Of a stretch of 64,000 nucleotides of DNA, positions 47,060 through 59,213 are shown one piece after another. This DNA comes from Hysterangium stoloniferum. Its lineage: Eukaryota > Basidiomycota > Agaricomycetes > Hysterangiales > Hysterangiaceae. Numbering within the stretch: the stretch's first letter is position 1; every line of letters starts with the position of its first letter. Under the pieces are notes generated by a model that was given only the letters and a program-made list of their open reading frames with translations, was not told the origin of the DNA and made no database searches. The position numbers and the translations under genes are program-made. The stretch is taken from positions 124,001 to 188,000 of the forward strand of contig WHVD01000020.1 in NCBI GenBank assembly GCA_015178975.1. The letters are read 5' to 3'.

Positions 47060-47783
47060 TGTTATGACTGTGTTGCAACCCTATCGGTCCTGAGGTTATC
47101 GCCACCTATCAATGTTTCAAGTCACCATCTCGGAAACCATCGGCCCCGAAGCTGACATATGTTTTCACGAAGATCAAACTCCGTTTACGCCCACGTCAAA
47201 ATAACTCGTATTGTCTGGTCAAACTTTGATACGTCCCCTTTTATTATGTTGATCCGTTCAATCTTATGTTTCATATATGTCTATCTATATTTGTAGTCCT
47301 TGAACTATTTCCTTTTATTGTAATCCCGCTCTCGGTTATCATCGGCCTCCGAACTAATCATAAACCTCCCGTTCCTTGTGAAGCTTATTGTTAATACCGT
47401 TTTCCGCCCTTCTCCCCATTAGTATTTTCTAGACGCCTGTTACTTGTATATGAACCCACTGTAGTTGTAGTTATGAGGCAATCAGAATATCGACTCAGAA
47501 TACCCTCATACGTCTGTAACAGTCTCATACTAAGAATCCCCCATCCGCCTTTGCGTGCACTCGCCCACTCCTGGCCCTGACCCTCTTGGCCCGACGCTCG
47601 ACTTGTCCTTCGGTTCCGATCGGTATCTCGCCGAGAGGAGCTCTTTAGGATTAGTCTTTGCCCGCCCGAAATTTAAGGACACCCTACGGATATTTGCGAG
47701 GGCACAGCACATAAGCTGAAGCCAAGTCCTTCCGATCGGTCCCTGTCGGCCACCGACATTTAGTCAGTTTTCAGTTCTTAATA
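47060..47783 (+). repeat. solo LTR, family 2 (724 bp) with TSD CGTGC, nested in the 5' LTR of the TRIM-like element
   Basis: Starts TGTTATGACTG and ends CAGTTCTTAATA (last CA changed to TA). CGTGC at 47055-47059 and 47784-47788. Same family as 24334-25069 and 59573-60294. It is the innermost of three insertion layers. Confidence 0.93.
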
Positions 47784-48283
47784 CGTGCTTTATCAACAGG
47801 ATGAATTAATACTTCGTCGAATGAGGCATCTTTATTCAATATTGTTGAATATTCTTCAATTGTTTATTCGACTTTATTGAGTAAAATTTGATTCGTGACA
47901 GTGTTTTCTGACTGCCAACTGTTGATGAAGTATAGGACACTGAGCACACACCATAAATCCGATTCGTTTCACATCCCCTTCATCCATCATTCCCACAACC
48001 ACATAATCTCAACTTGTCTTGTCAAGTGGTATTAGGACCCAATTGGCTGAAGCAATACAATCCTGAGATTGACTAGCGATCTGGCCATTACATTGTTCAA
48101 ACCTACTTTGACAATCTTTGAGAAATCCGAATCTGATTCAAATGTCAATCACGACTTTATTGGAAAAAGAGAAGCATGCTTCGATCTGGGCAAGTCAAAT
48201 CATTATTTCCGAGAAGATTTACAAGAGATCAAAATCCGAGACTTTTCAATTCTTCTACCACATGATTATCTTCTGACTTCTTC

Positions 48284-48482
48284 TTTCCGACTTTTGAAGA
48301 TTTTCCGACTTTCAAAGGTTACTGACTTTGGAGGATTTTCGACTTTTAAATATTTCGATTTTTGAAGACTCGACTTTTCGACTTTTCGAACTTTTCAAGA
48401 TTTCCAATTTTCAAATATTTCCGACTTTGAAATATTTCCGACTTTCGAAGATTTTCAACTTTCGAATATTTCCGACTTTTTG
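48284..48482. repeat. degenerate 17-bp tandem repeat inside the TRIM-like element
   Basis: About eleven units close to TTCCGACTTTCGAAGAT. The same TTCCGACTT / TTCGAC words recur near the start of the element's LTR (~46760-46845), so they may be a functional or slippage-prone part of this family. Confidence 0.75.
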
Positions 48483-51400
48483 ATTTTCTTGATCAAATCG
48501 ATATTCAAGTGAAATCTGGGACTATTAATTCAACCTCGTGGGCTCGGTCATAAAAGGGGAATACTGTCACGAACGTACAAACTCAAATTTCAATAATATT
48601 CAATATTATATTTCTTTGACATTCCTTCGACTTTCCGACTTGACTTCCGACTTGACTATTCTTCGAAAATATCTTCGACAATCTCGAATATCTTCGACTT
48701 GTCTCAGGTTGATGTCATTGATGATTTCACTTTGATATCATATTATCATCATAGGTAAATGATATATAGTATATAAGGGCAATGATAGGAACGAAGGAAG
48801 TCAGTCAGAAAACCTGTATTATATTATTACTGTATTACATAATCGTCGAACTTTTCTGAATCCTTCTTTGACTTATTTATTCATGAGCCTCTGTATCCTA
48901 TCTTTGCTTCGTGCTTTATCAACAGGATGTCTTAATACTTCGTCAAATGAGGCATCTTTATTTGATATTGTTGAATATTCTTCGATTGTTTATTCCACTT
49001 TATTGAGTAAAATTTGATTCGTGACAGAAGGCATGTTCACTTGACACTGATGTAGCCATGATAGCAAGGAAGTCTCTTGCTAGTGAAGCCCAGACAGGGT
49101 ACTGCTCATAATTGATCTAACATCAAAGTAGTCAACAGATTGCTTTTAGAACAAGAAGTTAAAAAATTCCTTACCCCCCACCACTGAACAATCGTCAACT
49201 TTCCGAGCTGATCTGGTGAATTCAGATAGCCACGGAAATCCTCCAGCCATGGTTCCATCAGTGAACCCACCCCAGCATCCACACCCATCTCATCCTCGTC
49301 ATCAGATAGAACTCTCAAGAGCTCATGAAGCTTTTGTGAGGTGCCAGTATAACCAGATGTCTGAGTTAAACTGGTTGCATTTCCATACATCTCGATATAA
49401 CAAGCTTTATACTGGAAAGATAAAGTGAAGAAATATTTTATGAACCATTATAATTAAATGAGAGATGGTCTGGCCAAACTTATGAGTGTCTGTGCTTGCT
49501 GTAATGCTTTATTTAATAAGTCAATACCCCAGTGCTTAAGAATGTGCTTTTCCTTTTTTGATGGATCAAGCACTAACATTAATAGAGTCATTTCATTCAT
49601 TGAGATAGCCATTGAGATGAACTTACACATTGCAAATGTATAAGCATCAGATTCAGCAGTACAGTGGTAGTATTCGTTAATCTTTTTGGTCCCTGCATTC
49701 AGAGCATCTTTGAACTTGAAATACTTGGGGTGTTCAATTCAAACAAACCATGCCCGATGAAGGGCTTCGAGGGCAGGAGTAACAAGGTGAAGTGATGGGC
49801 CTTCATCTGATGAGAATGCTTGTTGTGCATTATCAGCATGCTGTAAAGTAAATTAGGTTCCATCTGCCATGTGAAATAACCATTGCTCACTGCAAGGAGA
49901 TCCAAGAAAGACTCAACTCTTGTCCATTCCTCCTCTGACAACTGAAGGTCGTTGAGTTTCTGTCGCTTGGTGCAGTCCATTTCTGCTGAGACCAGTGACA
50001 CGATGAACTGGTCAATGATCTGAAGAATCACACCAGTTGAAGTCATAAAAAATCTGAGATGATATAACACTACCTTCTTCAGAGAGGTAGTACGTTTGAG
50101 CATTACATAGGTGGAGGACCACCAAACTGGCATGTCCAGCAGAAGTTGTTTTGTGTACTTGAGGCCAGATTCAGTTTGAAGGTCAAGGAAGACCTGCTTG
50201 CGTCTACTAGATGAGCACTCCTTTAATTGCTGGTTAGCAACAACTCAGACATAAAGGAGTAGTTAAAGACTATACCTTCACTGCAATAGAGCGGACCAAT
50301 CCCACTTCGTCATGTTCAACTCCATGATCAACAATGAGGTTATCATCAGGCTTTGCAGGTTGTAGTGTTTGGATTTTGTATAGGCTGTGATTAAAGCTTG
50401 TGTTGTGAGGTTAACAATGTGTGCAATGCAACTAGTAAATGTCTGGTTGGTAGTGCTGGTTCACAATAATGAGTAGATGACCTACCGGATATGCCGGTTC
50501 TTATGATCACAAGGCTTCCCAGTCACCCCCTTGATCAGTTTTGAAAAGCGAGCCATCATTGTGTCATTATTTGTGGCATTGTCACAAGTCACCCATCCAA
50601 TCTGCATAAATTAATATATATTGTTCACAAAAGGTTAAAAATTTATTAACCACTTTACCTTACATATTTGCAATGCCTAGGCATGCAACAACTTTATAAA
50701 GAGCCATACCCAGCCGACTTCAATTGTGTGCACTGTTCATACGAACAAACCCAAATAGTACTGTTCACTTAATCCACTGATTAGCTACTGTTTCATCAAT
50801 CCAAAAACCAGCAACAGCAAAATAACCGTCAGTATTGCTCGCTTGCCATGCATTGCAGGACAAACTGATCAGCCCTTTAACATGCTGACTCTAGTGCACT
50901 TTATATAAAATCTGTAAACTCCATATACAAGATACATACATTCAGGTGGTTGTGAAGCTCACTCAGTTGAGCCTTGAACATATTGACAATTTCCTGTCGT
51001 GTTTGCTTACGATTGGGAATCTTGACACCATCCTTTGCATGGGCAGCAATGTTCATCATGTTCTGGAATGCAGGGTGTTCAAGGGCCTGAATTGGCTACA
51101 CAGGTTTTGATTAAGAATTACTGAAATGAGAACCAACTAAACATACCTGGTCAGTTGAGACCAACCATTCAATCATAGCTTTGCAAAAAACAGGATCAGT
51201 ATAAGGGACAATACATTCTTCGATGGGTTGTTGTTGTAAATAGGAGTCAAGGGTCAACTGAGCTTCAGCCCCAGCTTTGGCTTCAGCATTGTGATGTTTC
51301 GTATCTCCTGGCAGCATTGACATGAATCTATTCATTGCTGCCCATGAAAGATATTCGACCTAAAAATATTTGTTAGTACATCAGTAATGAAAAGTGAACT

Positions 51401-53495
51401 ACAAGTGAACATATGTAGTACCTTATGGTTTGCCTCAATGTGGTGTCGGCATGTTGTTGCTTTGGCTACAATCACCACATCTTTTCTTTGTTGTTTCCTA
51501 ACATAAGATAAAATAGATTCAGCTTACGAGTATTTACAGCACTTGCAAACCATTTTCCCACTTACTCGCTTGAAAGGTGTGGAGAAAAAACATTCCAAAT
51601 CCCGAGTGCGTAGTTCCCGTGAGACACAACTGGAGGGCTGAGGATCAATGGGCTGGATCTCAACATCGTCATCACCACCCCAAACTTGGCAAGTCAGCTC
51701 AGACTGCTGGGTGGAAGATAGTTTGCTAGCAGTTGTAGAATGCACTGTAGAAGAAGTTACATATTAAATAATAGCATAAAAAATACTGGGAAGACATTGA
51801 TGATCTCACATACCTGCATGATCATCTCCCTCTGTGCCCCAATTTCTCACCTGAATATCATCATCATCTCCTATCACCTCAACAGAAGCACTTCATCAAA
51901 TACCTATTCAGCAATGAGCTCAAGATCTAGATATCAGTGAGGTATGTACAACGTATACTTTGGGTCACCAGACTCTACACTATTGATGGATGCCTGAGCT
52001 GATGAGCACTTTGATGCAGTTGGAGTAGGGTCTGGCAGCGACTGAGGGGATGATGCAGTGGATACAGGAGTGGGCCCACTCGCAGATTTCTCCCATTGCT
52101 TCTTGGCAACCTCCTCCTCTTGTTGTCTGGCAAGGGCAAAGGCATTGCGATGAGAAGTGACTTGTTTCTCACCATCATTCAATGGATCAATAACACGTGC
52201 AGATGGAACAGCTTTGCGCCTAGGTCAAGCATTACCACTGCTTGTCATCATACCTGGAAATAACTCCGTATGAGAAGGAAGGTTTGCAAGGTTGAAAACC
52301 TAACCCAAAACAAGAGATATGGCTTCATCGAGTGTTGAATACTTGTGTACCTATACCAAGCAATATAGTCAACAAACAAATAAGCATGTGTAAATCAATG
52401 AGAAAAAGGGACATCTGGACACTTACCTCAGTCTAGTGTAGAAACAAGAGTGTCATGTACATAGTTGGTATATTTAAGGAGGATATCTGAAAACTATTAA
52501 GTATACCAAATTTTAATATACTCTAAAGGTCATTTAAACATCTGGGATGTGATTCAAACATAATTTGGTTTTAAAAAGTTTTAAAAAGTTTTAAACTCTC
52601 TCATACATTACAAACTAATGAATCTTTCCGGACATGAGTAGACAATAAAAAAAATTAGTAGTTTGAAACACTAATACTTTTAAAAAATAGATACCTTTAG
52701 ATAGTCCATTCCATGCATATGTATACATATCATTGGCACCTCTAAATACATATGTATTACTTCAGAATGGAGCTGTCAATCTGAACAGATTTCTACTTGA
52801 TTCAACATACCCAGAATATATAGGGGGTTTTACTTAGTAAAGACAGCTGTAGTATGAAAAATTTTCAATAATATTTTACATATTTTACATGGAAATAACT
52901 ACATTACAACTTTTAAAAAACAAAGTACTAATAAAAGTATTAGTAGGCATCTGTAAAAGGAAGGAAATTATATACAATGGAATTTGTTAAATAACTATGG
53001 GTTGTATAAGATGTAATATGGAGAACTATTTCTGATGGTTGTTTTTTGATGATATAATTGTTTCAGAATAGATATCATTATTTAAAGACGGAGTTTTGTA
53101 AAAATATGACTTTTATTAGTAAATATTTGATATTATAGTAATTATAAACACCCTCCTAAGTATTAGAGGATATGAAGCACAGGAGAAATGGATCAAAGTA
53201 TCGAGGGTGTCCACCATTGATTAGATCAAAGTATCAATGATGTCTGCCATTGATTGGATCAAAGCATGGATGGTGTTCACACATGTGATGGTGGCAAAGC
53301 CGTCCCAAAGCTGGCCCAAAGCTGTGGCTTGAGCCTGGGGCTCAGGCTTTGCTGGAACACAAGCTGGGCTTTCAGCCCTCACTGAGCTGTCTAGTGGGCC
53401 TGGCCTGGCCCGGCTCAACAGGGCCCGGCTTGACGGCTTTGGGGCTTTGGGGCTTTGGGGCTTTGGAGCGGGCCTGGCACATCACTACTCCTTAT

Positions 53496-54480
53496 ATACA
53501 TTTTGATAACTAAATAATTAACTATTTATTTATTTCATGAGGTCATTATTATCTCAATAATGACCTCATATTGTACTTATTTTTTAACCTTTATTTATCA
53601 TATGACTCCCCTCTCTGAGACAAGGGTTCCAACCCTTTGCTTGAATATGAAGGTTCAAGGCCACGGTCCTGGAACGGAAGCAAATGCTGAGTCGGCAGAA
53701 TCAAATAATAGTCACATACATCCGTGACTTGTGTGATATCCTGACACCGGAGGCTTATCTAATAAGTCACATGACACCAAAAACAGTGCAAACAAGGCTG
53801 CAGCAAGGTGCCACAAGGCAATAACTAAGTAAATAAATGCAAATTAATTACTTAAAAATTATAATAAATTGAATAAGTAATAATAGCATAATATGACCCC
53901 ATTATTTATGTGAAGTTAAAAGGAATAAGGCCTATTTTTCACAATAAACATAGTAAAAATTCAATAAATTCAATAGAAAATTAAATAATTCAACAGAAAA
54001 TTAAGAAAAAATTATGAGATAATGCCAATACCTCACAAACATGGTCATGTGACATCACATGATTTTGTTGATATGAACCTAATTGGAGGTAAACAATCAA
54101 CAAGGTCACATGGCTATAAGCATTTATAGTCATCAAAGTTGCTAGCAAAAAAACCCTTCACATGAGTCTATTGTATATAAATATTTGTAATATTTCCATA
54201 TTTGGAGCATATGTATTGGCACCATACAATTAGCTCCAATCAACACATACAAGGTCTGCAACATGTCTTCATGTACACTGAGTAAATTGATGAGTAGAAT
54301 AAACAAGTATTTCTTGATCACTTGCATTCCCTTTTCCTGGGAAATTGCCACCTCATCAGACCACTCTGGAATTAGCTTAGTGAGGTTATCAAGGTTCCTT
54401 ATTGCATAAACAGGTTTCATGCAGATAAAATACTGTGATATCTACCCAACCAGGCCACTGTTGTCATGGGCATGGATGGA
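53496..54480. other. AT-rich spacer with weak ORFs
   Basis: No convincing gene. A minus-strand frame at 54142-54420 (KPVYAIRNLDNLTKLIPEW) is not recognised and may belong to a decayed DNA transposon. Confidence 0.4.
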
Positions 54481-54966
54481 TATCTACCATCATCTTGCTG
54501 TATGGACACCAACAAAATCCATCCAGCAGGGAAACCTGCTGGCCCTGGTCCATGACCTGTCAGCTTCAGTGACCATTGATCACAGGTTGAAGCCTCCCTC
54601 CCCTGACAGATGCACCACAACCATATACTACCCACCACTGGGTCACCAATATTCTCAGAGGGCGATGCACACATAGCTTGGCACAAATTGATCATCTAAT
54701 CACTCCCTTTGGACCAGGCTCAGTAGTAGACTTCTAATCAGTAATTCTGGATGGGCAAAACAGTAGGGGTAGCAGTATCCCCCTGATGAGAGCTTCATCA
54801 GCTTGAAACTATTACAGTCCATTTCGCCTAGCCACCCTCTACCTTAGGTGACAAAGTTCAATCTTCAGAGACAACTGATTGTGGTGAGTGATAAGGTGGT
54901 GGTCTGCCCAGCAATGCTCTGGTAGATGCCAGTGACCTTAGCATTGCCTTGGTCACCTTGCTACTC
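54481..54966 (+). mobile_element. ribozyme-bearing repeat, copy B (decayed)
   Basis: Aligns along its length with 38586-39010 (CATCTTGCTGTATGGACA, ACCACTGGGTCACCAA, CCCTTTGGACCAGGCTCAG, GTTCAATCTTCAGAGACAAC) plus an extra ~60 bp near 54555-54615. CpG positions of copy A are mostly TG or CA here. Confidence 0.8.
54760..54813 (+). ncRNA. hammerhead ribozyme, degenerate copy
   Basis: CUGAUGA at 54783-54789. Stem II is GAGC/GCUU (one G-U) at 54790-54793 and 54801-54804. GAAA is at 54805-54808. Stem I is GGGGUA/UAUCCC at 54766-54771 and 54776-54781, with one extra C before the core. Stem III is shortened to about three pairs and the cleavage triplet is GUA. The core is intact but the folding is weaker than copy A. 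Confidence 0.65.
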
Positions 54967-55451
54967 TTGCCTTGTAATATTGCATGATGGCTGTAACTTC
55001 CTCCTCAGTGATTTGGGAGGTGTAGTGCATGTCACATCTATCATTAATGGGTTCAGCATAAACCAATTGGCCCCAGTACATCTGTTGAAGCATAACTTGT
55101 TGTGGTAGGAAGTCCAAGATGATGTCAGTATATTGAACAAATGGTGTGTCAACTCCTGGACCACTCAATTGTTCTGGTTGGCCAGGAGAAGCATTTGGTG
55201 ATGGCTCAACTTCAACCTGAGGGTACCATTCAATAAAGGCTTGCCTTTGGGAAGTCAATGAAGAGTTTCTCATTGTGACATTGCATCGCAGTTCAAGACC
55301 AGTGGGTCTTTGTCATGGGAGAGAAATACCTGCATTGTCAGAGACTTGTAGACATGGATCAGAATGGTGACAGGGGAGCCCCTTTTCACACCTCCAATGA
55401 TATTTGATTTACTATGAGTGTCATTCATGAGAGAGTGACTGTATAGGAAAA
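54967..55451 (-). other. unrecognised minus-strand ORF region
   Basis: An open frame at 54953-55273 (QAFIEWYPQVEVEPSPNASPGQPEQL...) and a shorter one after it. The composition is gene-like but I recognise no domain. It lies between the ribozyme repeat and MULE-like fragments and could be part of the same decayed DNA transposon. Confidence 0.3.
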
Positions 55452-56346
55452 TCAGCTTGAACAAATGAATGAATGAAAATCTATGGTAACAGAGATCAAC
55501 AATAAATAATAAAACCAGTAAAATAAAATTTGCTGAAAATAATAATTCACTGTAGTGTCAGAAATTCCCTGAACTTTCTCCTTGGCTTCCACTCCATCTA
55601 ATTCATAAGCACTTTTCTTCCCTTGCCTTTCTGCCTTGCACAAGGTATGATTATTGAACCCCATTCCAACTTGAACATGTGCATGGAAATAATGGTCAAC
55701 TTCTTGGGACAGCACACATATTAAGAAATTGACACATTGATAACAAATTTGGTGTAGATAATTGCACTTGAGATTTGAATGCCTACTTTCAATAAATTTG
55801 GTGGTATCAATAGCATAATGTGCATGATAGATGGAAAATAATTAGCAACATGTGATTGGATGAAAATAAAGAGGACTGACTTTGTGCCAAGCATGACACC
55901 AACATTTCCTATGTGGAATCCATTGATTTGCCATATATTTGAGCCAAACCTTCTGTTCTGACCATGCCTCTCGGCTCTCTGTCCATCACTCTTCAAATTA
56001 TTCTGGGATTTCTGTCACCAGAAGGATACTGCTTTTTGTCAGACATCATGTAAACATCCACCATGATCTTCTTTATCATGGCCTTTAATTCTGATGATGA
56101 TCTACAAACTGTTAGGAGTTTAAGTATAAATTGAGCTTTAAGAAATACCTTTTTCTTTATATTTGCAGCCCAAGCCTCCCATAAGTGCCAATAACAATGC
56201 AAAATACTGACAGGGGAGTCTGCAAAGATCAAATTAGGTCCAAGTGCTTCTGTATCTGAGAAACCATTAATGAATGTGTGTGGGGACCAGACATATTTGC
56301 CCCTGAGCCATGTAAGGAAATGAAGTAAGGGATGATTGAAAAACAA
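55452..56346 (-). mobile_element. MULE-like DNA transposon fragment
   Basis: Minus-strand pieces. FSDTEALGPNLIFADSPV followed by ILHCYWHLWEAWAANIKKKV (~56180-56270) resembles the 'D..x..CxxHxxxAW' block of MULE transposases. ~55,460-55,800 matches a second fragment at 59214-59345. Several stops are present and no terminal repeats were found. Confidence 0.45.
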
Positions 56347-56515
56347 TAAGATCAGTACTGGTGATAGGCATGGGTAGTTTTTTATTGATTTTTGTTACGC
56401 TGTGGCGTGAGTGGTGCATGCACACATTTTCCATGTTGTGCACACCCATGATTCACATGGTCTGGTTGCATGCACTCTGTCTACAACGCATACACACAAC
56501 CATGCATCGCTCACG

Positions 56516-56599
56516 CCACAGCACGCGCAGGGTACACCACAGCGTGCACGGGGCAAACCACAGCATGCACGGGGCAAACCACAGCGTGCGCGGGTTACA
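56516..56599. repeat. 21-bp minisatellite, 4 units
   Basis: Units CCACAGCGTGCACGGGGCAA plus A, in exact 21-bp register, preceded by degenerate CACGCCACAG-type sequence. Being a multiple of three, it stays open in all frames, which explains the overlapping ORFs here. Confidence 0.9.
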
Positions 56600-56639
56600 C
56601 CAGATAATTAATTACTACATACCTCTCACAGTATCACAA

Positions 56640-57540
56640 TGAACATAACATGTTCAGATGAACCACTGTACAATACCTTCGGCAAGCGTCACAAAAATCC
56701 CCCACTTTCGTGGCACCATTCAATTCCAAAGATATAACACAAAGCCCTGGAACCTGTGCTGGGTCACCTTCCAGGAGAAATCTATTCTACATTGATGCCT
56801 TTTCTGTTAGCGAAAGTGGCTGGCCGGTGACCTTTTCGAGAAAACCAACCTGCCATGCCAGACGACCAATAACGAGTCTTCGGGAAGTTGTAACTTGACA
56901 TTCTCGTCTCACTCGTCGTAAGTCCCACCTGGATTGAAATATTACTATCAAATTCTAATATTTTATTCAACGTGTGGTTGTTGCACATCTGTACTCAAAT
57001 AGAGGGAGCAGACAAGCTTTTCACCTAATGTGGCATGCACTAACTTTGCTCCGCAGTCTTCATATGGATGTCTAATGTGGGTAGGATTTCGCGTCCCACC
57101 ACCCCACCCACACACTTTGTGGATTACGGTAGCGGATCCTAATTGGAAGAAGGTGAGAAATAGAGGTACAGAGACGATGTGCCTGAACTGAATACGGACT
57201 GGTGATAACGCCTTGGCCAAGCAGCCAATCCTTCCAACGCAGCTGCAAGGACCATACCTTCGCGACTTCATTGGACAACGAGGCCAGTCTTGGGAAGCTC
57301 ACACCCGAACATTCCAATATGAATCCGGCGCGGTCAAAAGAGACTATAGACTCCATCAATCTAATCCGCGTAGCCTCTCTTATGAGAAAGTCAGTCCCAT
57401 CTTAATCTATATGACTCTCAAGGCACTAATTACCTATAACTGTATGTGTTAGGACAGTATTATCGTTGAACAAGCCAGATCGGCCTGTACGCTGAACATC
57501 GGCCTAAAATTGGGTGGGTGGAGACTGCTCAGTTGTCTGC
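56640..57540. other. region without recognised gene
   Basis: CpG content is higher than in the neighbouring repeats, and overlapping minus-strand ORFs (56963-57271, 57072-57359) exist, but no domain is recognisable. It may be a host remnant next to HNH copy III. Confidence 0.35.
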
Positions 57541-57645
57541 GAGGTCACGATTCCGCCCTCTTCAATCGTTTTACTTCAAATCGTGTTTATTTGTAGTATT
57601 ACACCAATACTGGTAAAAATACAGTTTAGTAACATTACACGTAGA

Positions 57646-58964
57646 TCAAAACATAGCCACGCCTTCCCTCCACTGCTCCATACGCTGACAGTTCTCTTGT
57701 ACCTTCCTGTCATGGCATTCTCTCGCAGCCTGTGAACTTCCCCAAAAGAACAACACCACGTCGTCCTCATCCCACATTGCCTGGCCCTCCGAATCCACCA
57801 ATTTTCCTTCTCTAGTTGCAGCTCCAGCAGTTGAAGGTCCAGCAGTGGCATTCCCAGCACCAGATCTACCGGCAGCCCGGGCTGCGTCACGCTTGTTAAT
57901 TGCCGTCTTTCTATCGTGAATAGTCCTCGACGGTCCCGATAGTGCCGGGACAGGCACGGGTGGGCGAGGAGGCTGCGCGCTTTCGAAGGGTCTCTGTGCC
58001 ATTACCCCACCATTTGACGGCTGCAACACCATAATTGTAGTGCAGCAACAAGTCAGATGGTCTTGCTTTCTTAGTACCTTTCTTGAAAGTGGCATCTCTA
58101 TTGTCTGGGAGCATTGCTTGTGCGGCCAGGTTCGGGTTTAGCCATTGCAGCGTATATCGGCTATTTTTCGGATACTTGAGTATATCGGTGAGGTTGAGCT
58201 GAAACAATGACGGGAGGTCGACAAATATGACAAACCTTCAGGATGGCTATACGGTGTGAATCGAACACGTTGTGTATCATAGAATTTGCGAACACGCCAT
58301 TGCGAATGTCATTAATGTCGTCGAGATCTCCCACATCCTCGCTGTAGTTTGGTCGATTGCCTACGATAAGCCGAAACCACTGAAATAGCCGAAGGGACAC
58401 AGTCAGATGTCTTCGAAGCACAAAATTGTAGAACTTACTTCGGAGCCCCGATTAAAGGGAATGATATGTAAACCAGTTGCCATGTCTGGGTCAATTCCTG
58501 TCCACGCACAAAAAACATCACGCTCCAACAAATTGTTGCAAAATTCATTGCGACTCTGCGTGGTTTCTGACGGTACGTTTGTCCTCATCTTTATGGCCGC
58601 GAGGTCAACAGCCTGGAAGGAATCTTTGTTGGATAGAGTACAAATGTTATGTGTGCACGCATGCCAGTAACAGCATCGGTAAAAAAAGCGTACTTGTATC
58701 CGTAATATAATAATAGAACCCCCCACTGTCCAGATCTCCATTATTACCAATGCTGTCACCGCCAGATTCGAGCGCCAGACACCCTTCAACACCGAGGATA
58801 GACCATGCAAGGTAGCGAAGATACTTCCGGGGTTTCAAACACAAAGATTCAATGGTGTCTAGCGGTATTTGGAGATAAAAGGGTGAGTCTTCATCATCTA
58901 GAAGAACCAACCCAACACAGTTATCAGGAATAGAAATAGCATTAGATCCAAGAGATGAAGACAT
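57646..58964 (-). pseudogene. HNH_2-type protein, copy III (broken)
   Basis: Exons 58964-58694, 58623-58439, 58379-58236, 58174 onward; introns 70, 59 and 61 nt. The one-base difference in the T run of intron 1 (70 versus 69 nt) supports that intron being real. The HNH core is present (CAWTG, LHIIPF, NDIRNGVFA). Compared with copy I it lacks 75 bp (25 codons, in frame) at the start of exon 4 and has a 2-bp loss near 57,980 that shifts the frame, ending the protein at 57911. The original C-terminal frame remains visible down to 57646. A pseudogene, though the HNH part could still be translated. Confidence 0.8.
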
Positions 58965-59213
58965 CTACGTAGAAGGTTGTGGCGACGCCGCGGACGAACG
59001 AAACTGTGACACGTGCCGGCGGCGTCGAAACGGCACAGTTTTAACCCATACCTCCGTACTCAACGATGGTACAGTACTTTCAACAGGCCCATCTAAGTGC
59101 GGGAAGATATGTTGGCCTTATTCATACGAATGCATAGCCGATCCATTTCAGTGATTGCCGCTACAATGAAATTTACCGAACTGGTGATCCGACAATATAA
59201 GATTAAATAATCA

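Larger units (their letters stand above)
46710..49026 (+). mobile_element. non-autonomous LTR element (TRIM/LARD-like) with TSD GAAGG
   Basis: LTRs at 46710-47900 (462 bp once the nested 724-bp LTR and its 5-bp duplication are removed) and 48565-49026 (462 bp), both TGTCACGAAC...TTCGTGACA. Target duplication GAAGG at 46705-46709 and 49027-49031. The internal region is only 664 bp, has no coding capacity and ends in a polypurine tract (AAAAGGGGAATAC) right before the 3' LTR. The two LTRs differ at only scattered positions, so it is fairly young. It interrupts the hAT transposase. Confidence 0.93.
46408..52260 (-). pseudogene. hAT (Ac-like) transposase, multi-exon, degraded and interrupted
   Basis: From the right: an N-terminal leader (SARVIDPLNDGEKQVTSHRN, ~52,190) with an upstream in-frame TGA near 52,228. 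Next is a BED-type zinc finger split across exons (VCKCCK at ~51,545 and CRHHIEANH at ~51,450). Then AAMNRFMSMLPGDTKHHNAE (~51,300), a region with HAKDGVKIPNRK (~51,020), the LSCNAWQASNTDGYF block (~50,850), MPVWWSSTYVMLKR and KLNDLQLSEEEWTRV (49,930-50,130), and the C-terminal dimerisation domain RDTFSAAGITISKRCNRLGGD (~46,650-46,720). The LTR element sits in that last domain. Several stops and frame breaks occur, so it is inactive. Confidence 0.85.
46169..53487 (-). mobile_element. hAT transposon (Ac-like) with 14-bp TIRs and 8-bp TSD, carrying nested LTR elements
   Basis: The terminal inverted repeat TAGTGATGTGCCAG is at 46169-46182 and, inverted, at 53474-53487. The target duplication CTCCTTAT is at 46161-46168 and 53488-53495. 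Length is 7319 bp, or ~5.0 kb without the nested LTR element (46710-49031). The subterminal regions are GC-rich and repetitive: GGGCTCGGCT-type repeats at 46208-46310 and four GGGGCTTT units at ~53440-53465. Eight-bp duplications and the Ac-like transposase identify the superfamily. CpG depletion and stops suggest it is inactive. Confidence 0.95.

Noticed and set aside
49805-49840. Another CTGATGAG (hammerhead-like) word
   Set aside because: No GAAA at the right distance and no stem II or stem I/III pairing; it is part of the hAT transposase. The CTGATGAG at ~51,998 fails for the same reason.
56361-56642. Overlapping ORFs on both strands, His/Arg-rich
   Set aside because: Explained by the 21-bp minisatellite, whose unit length keeps all frames open.
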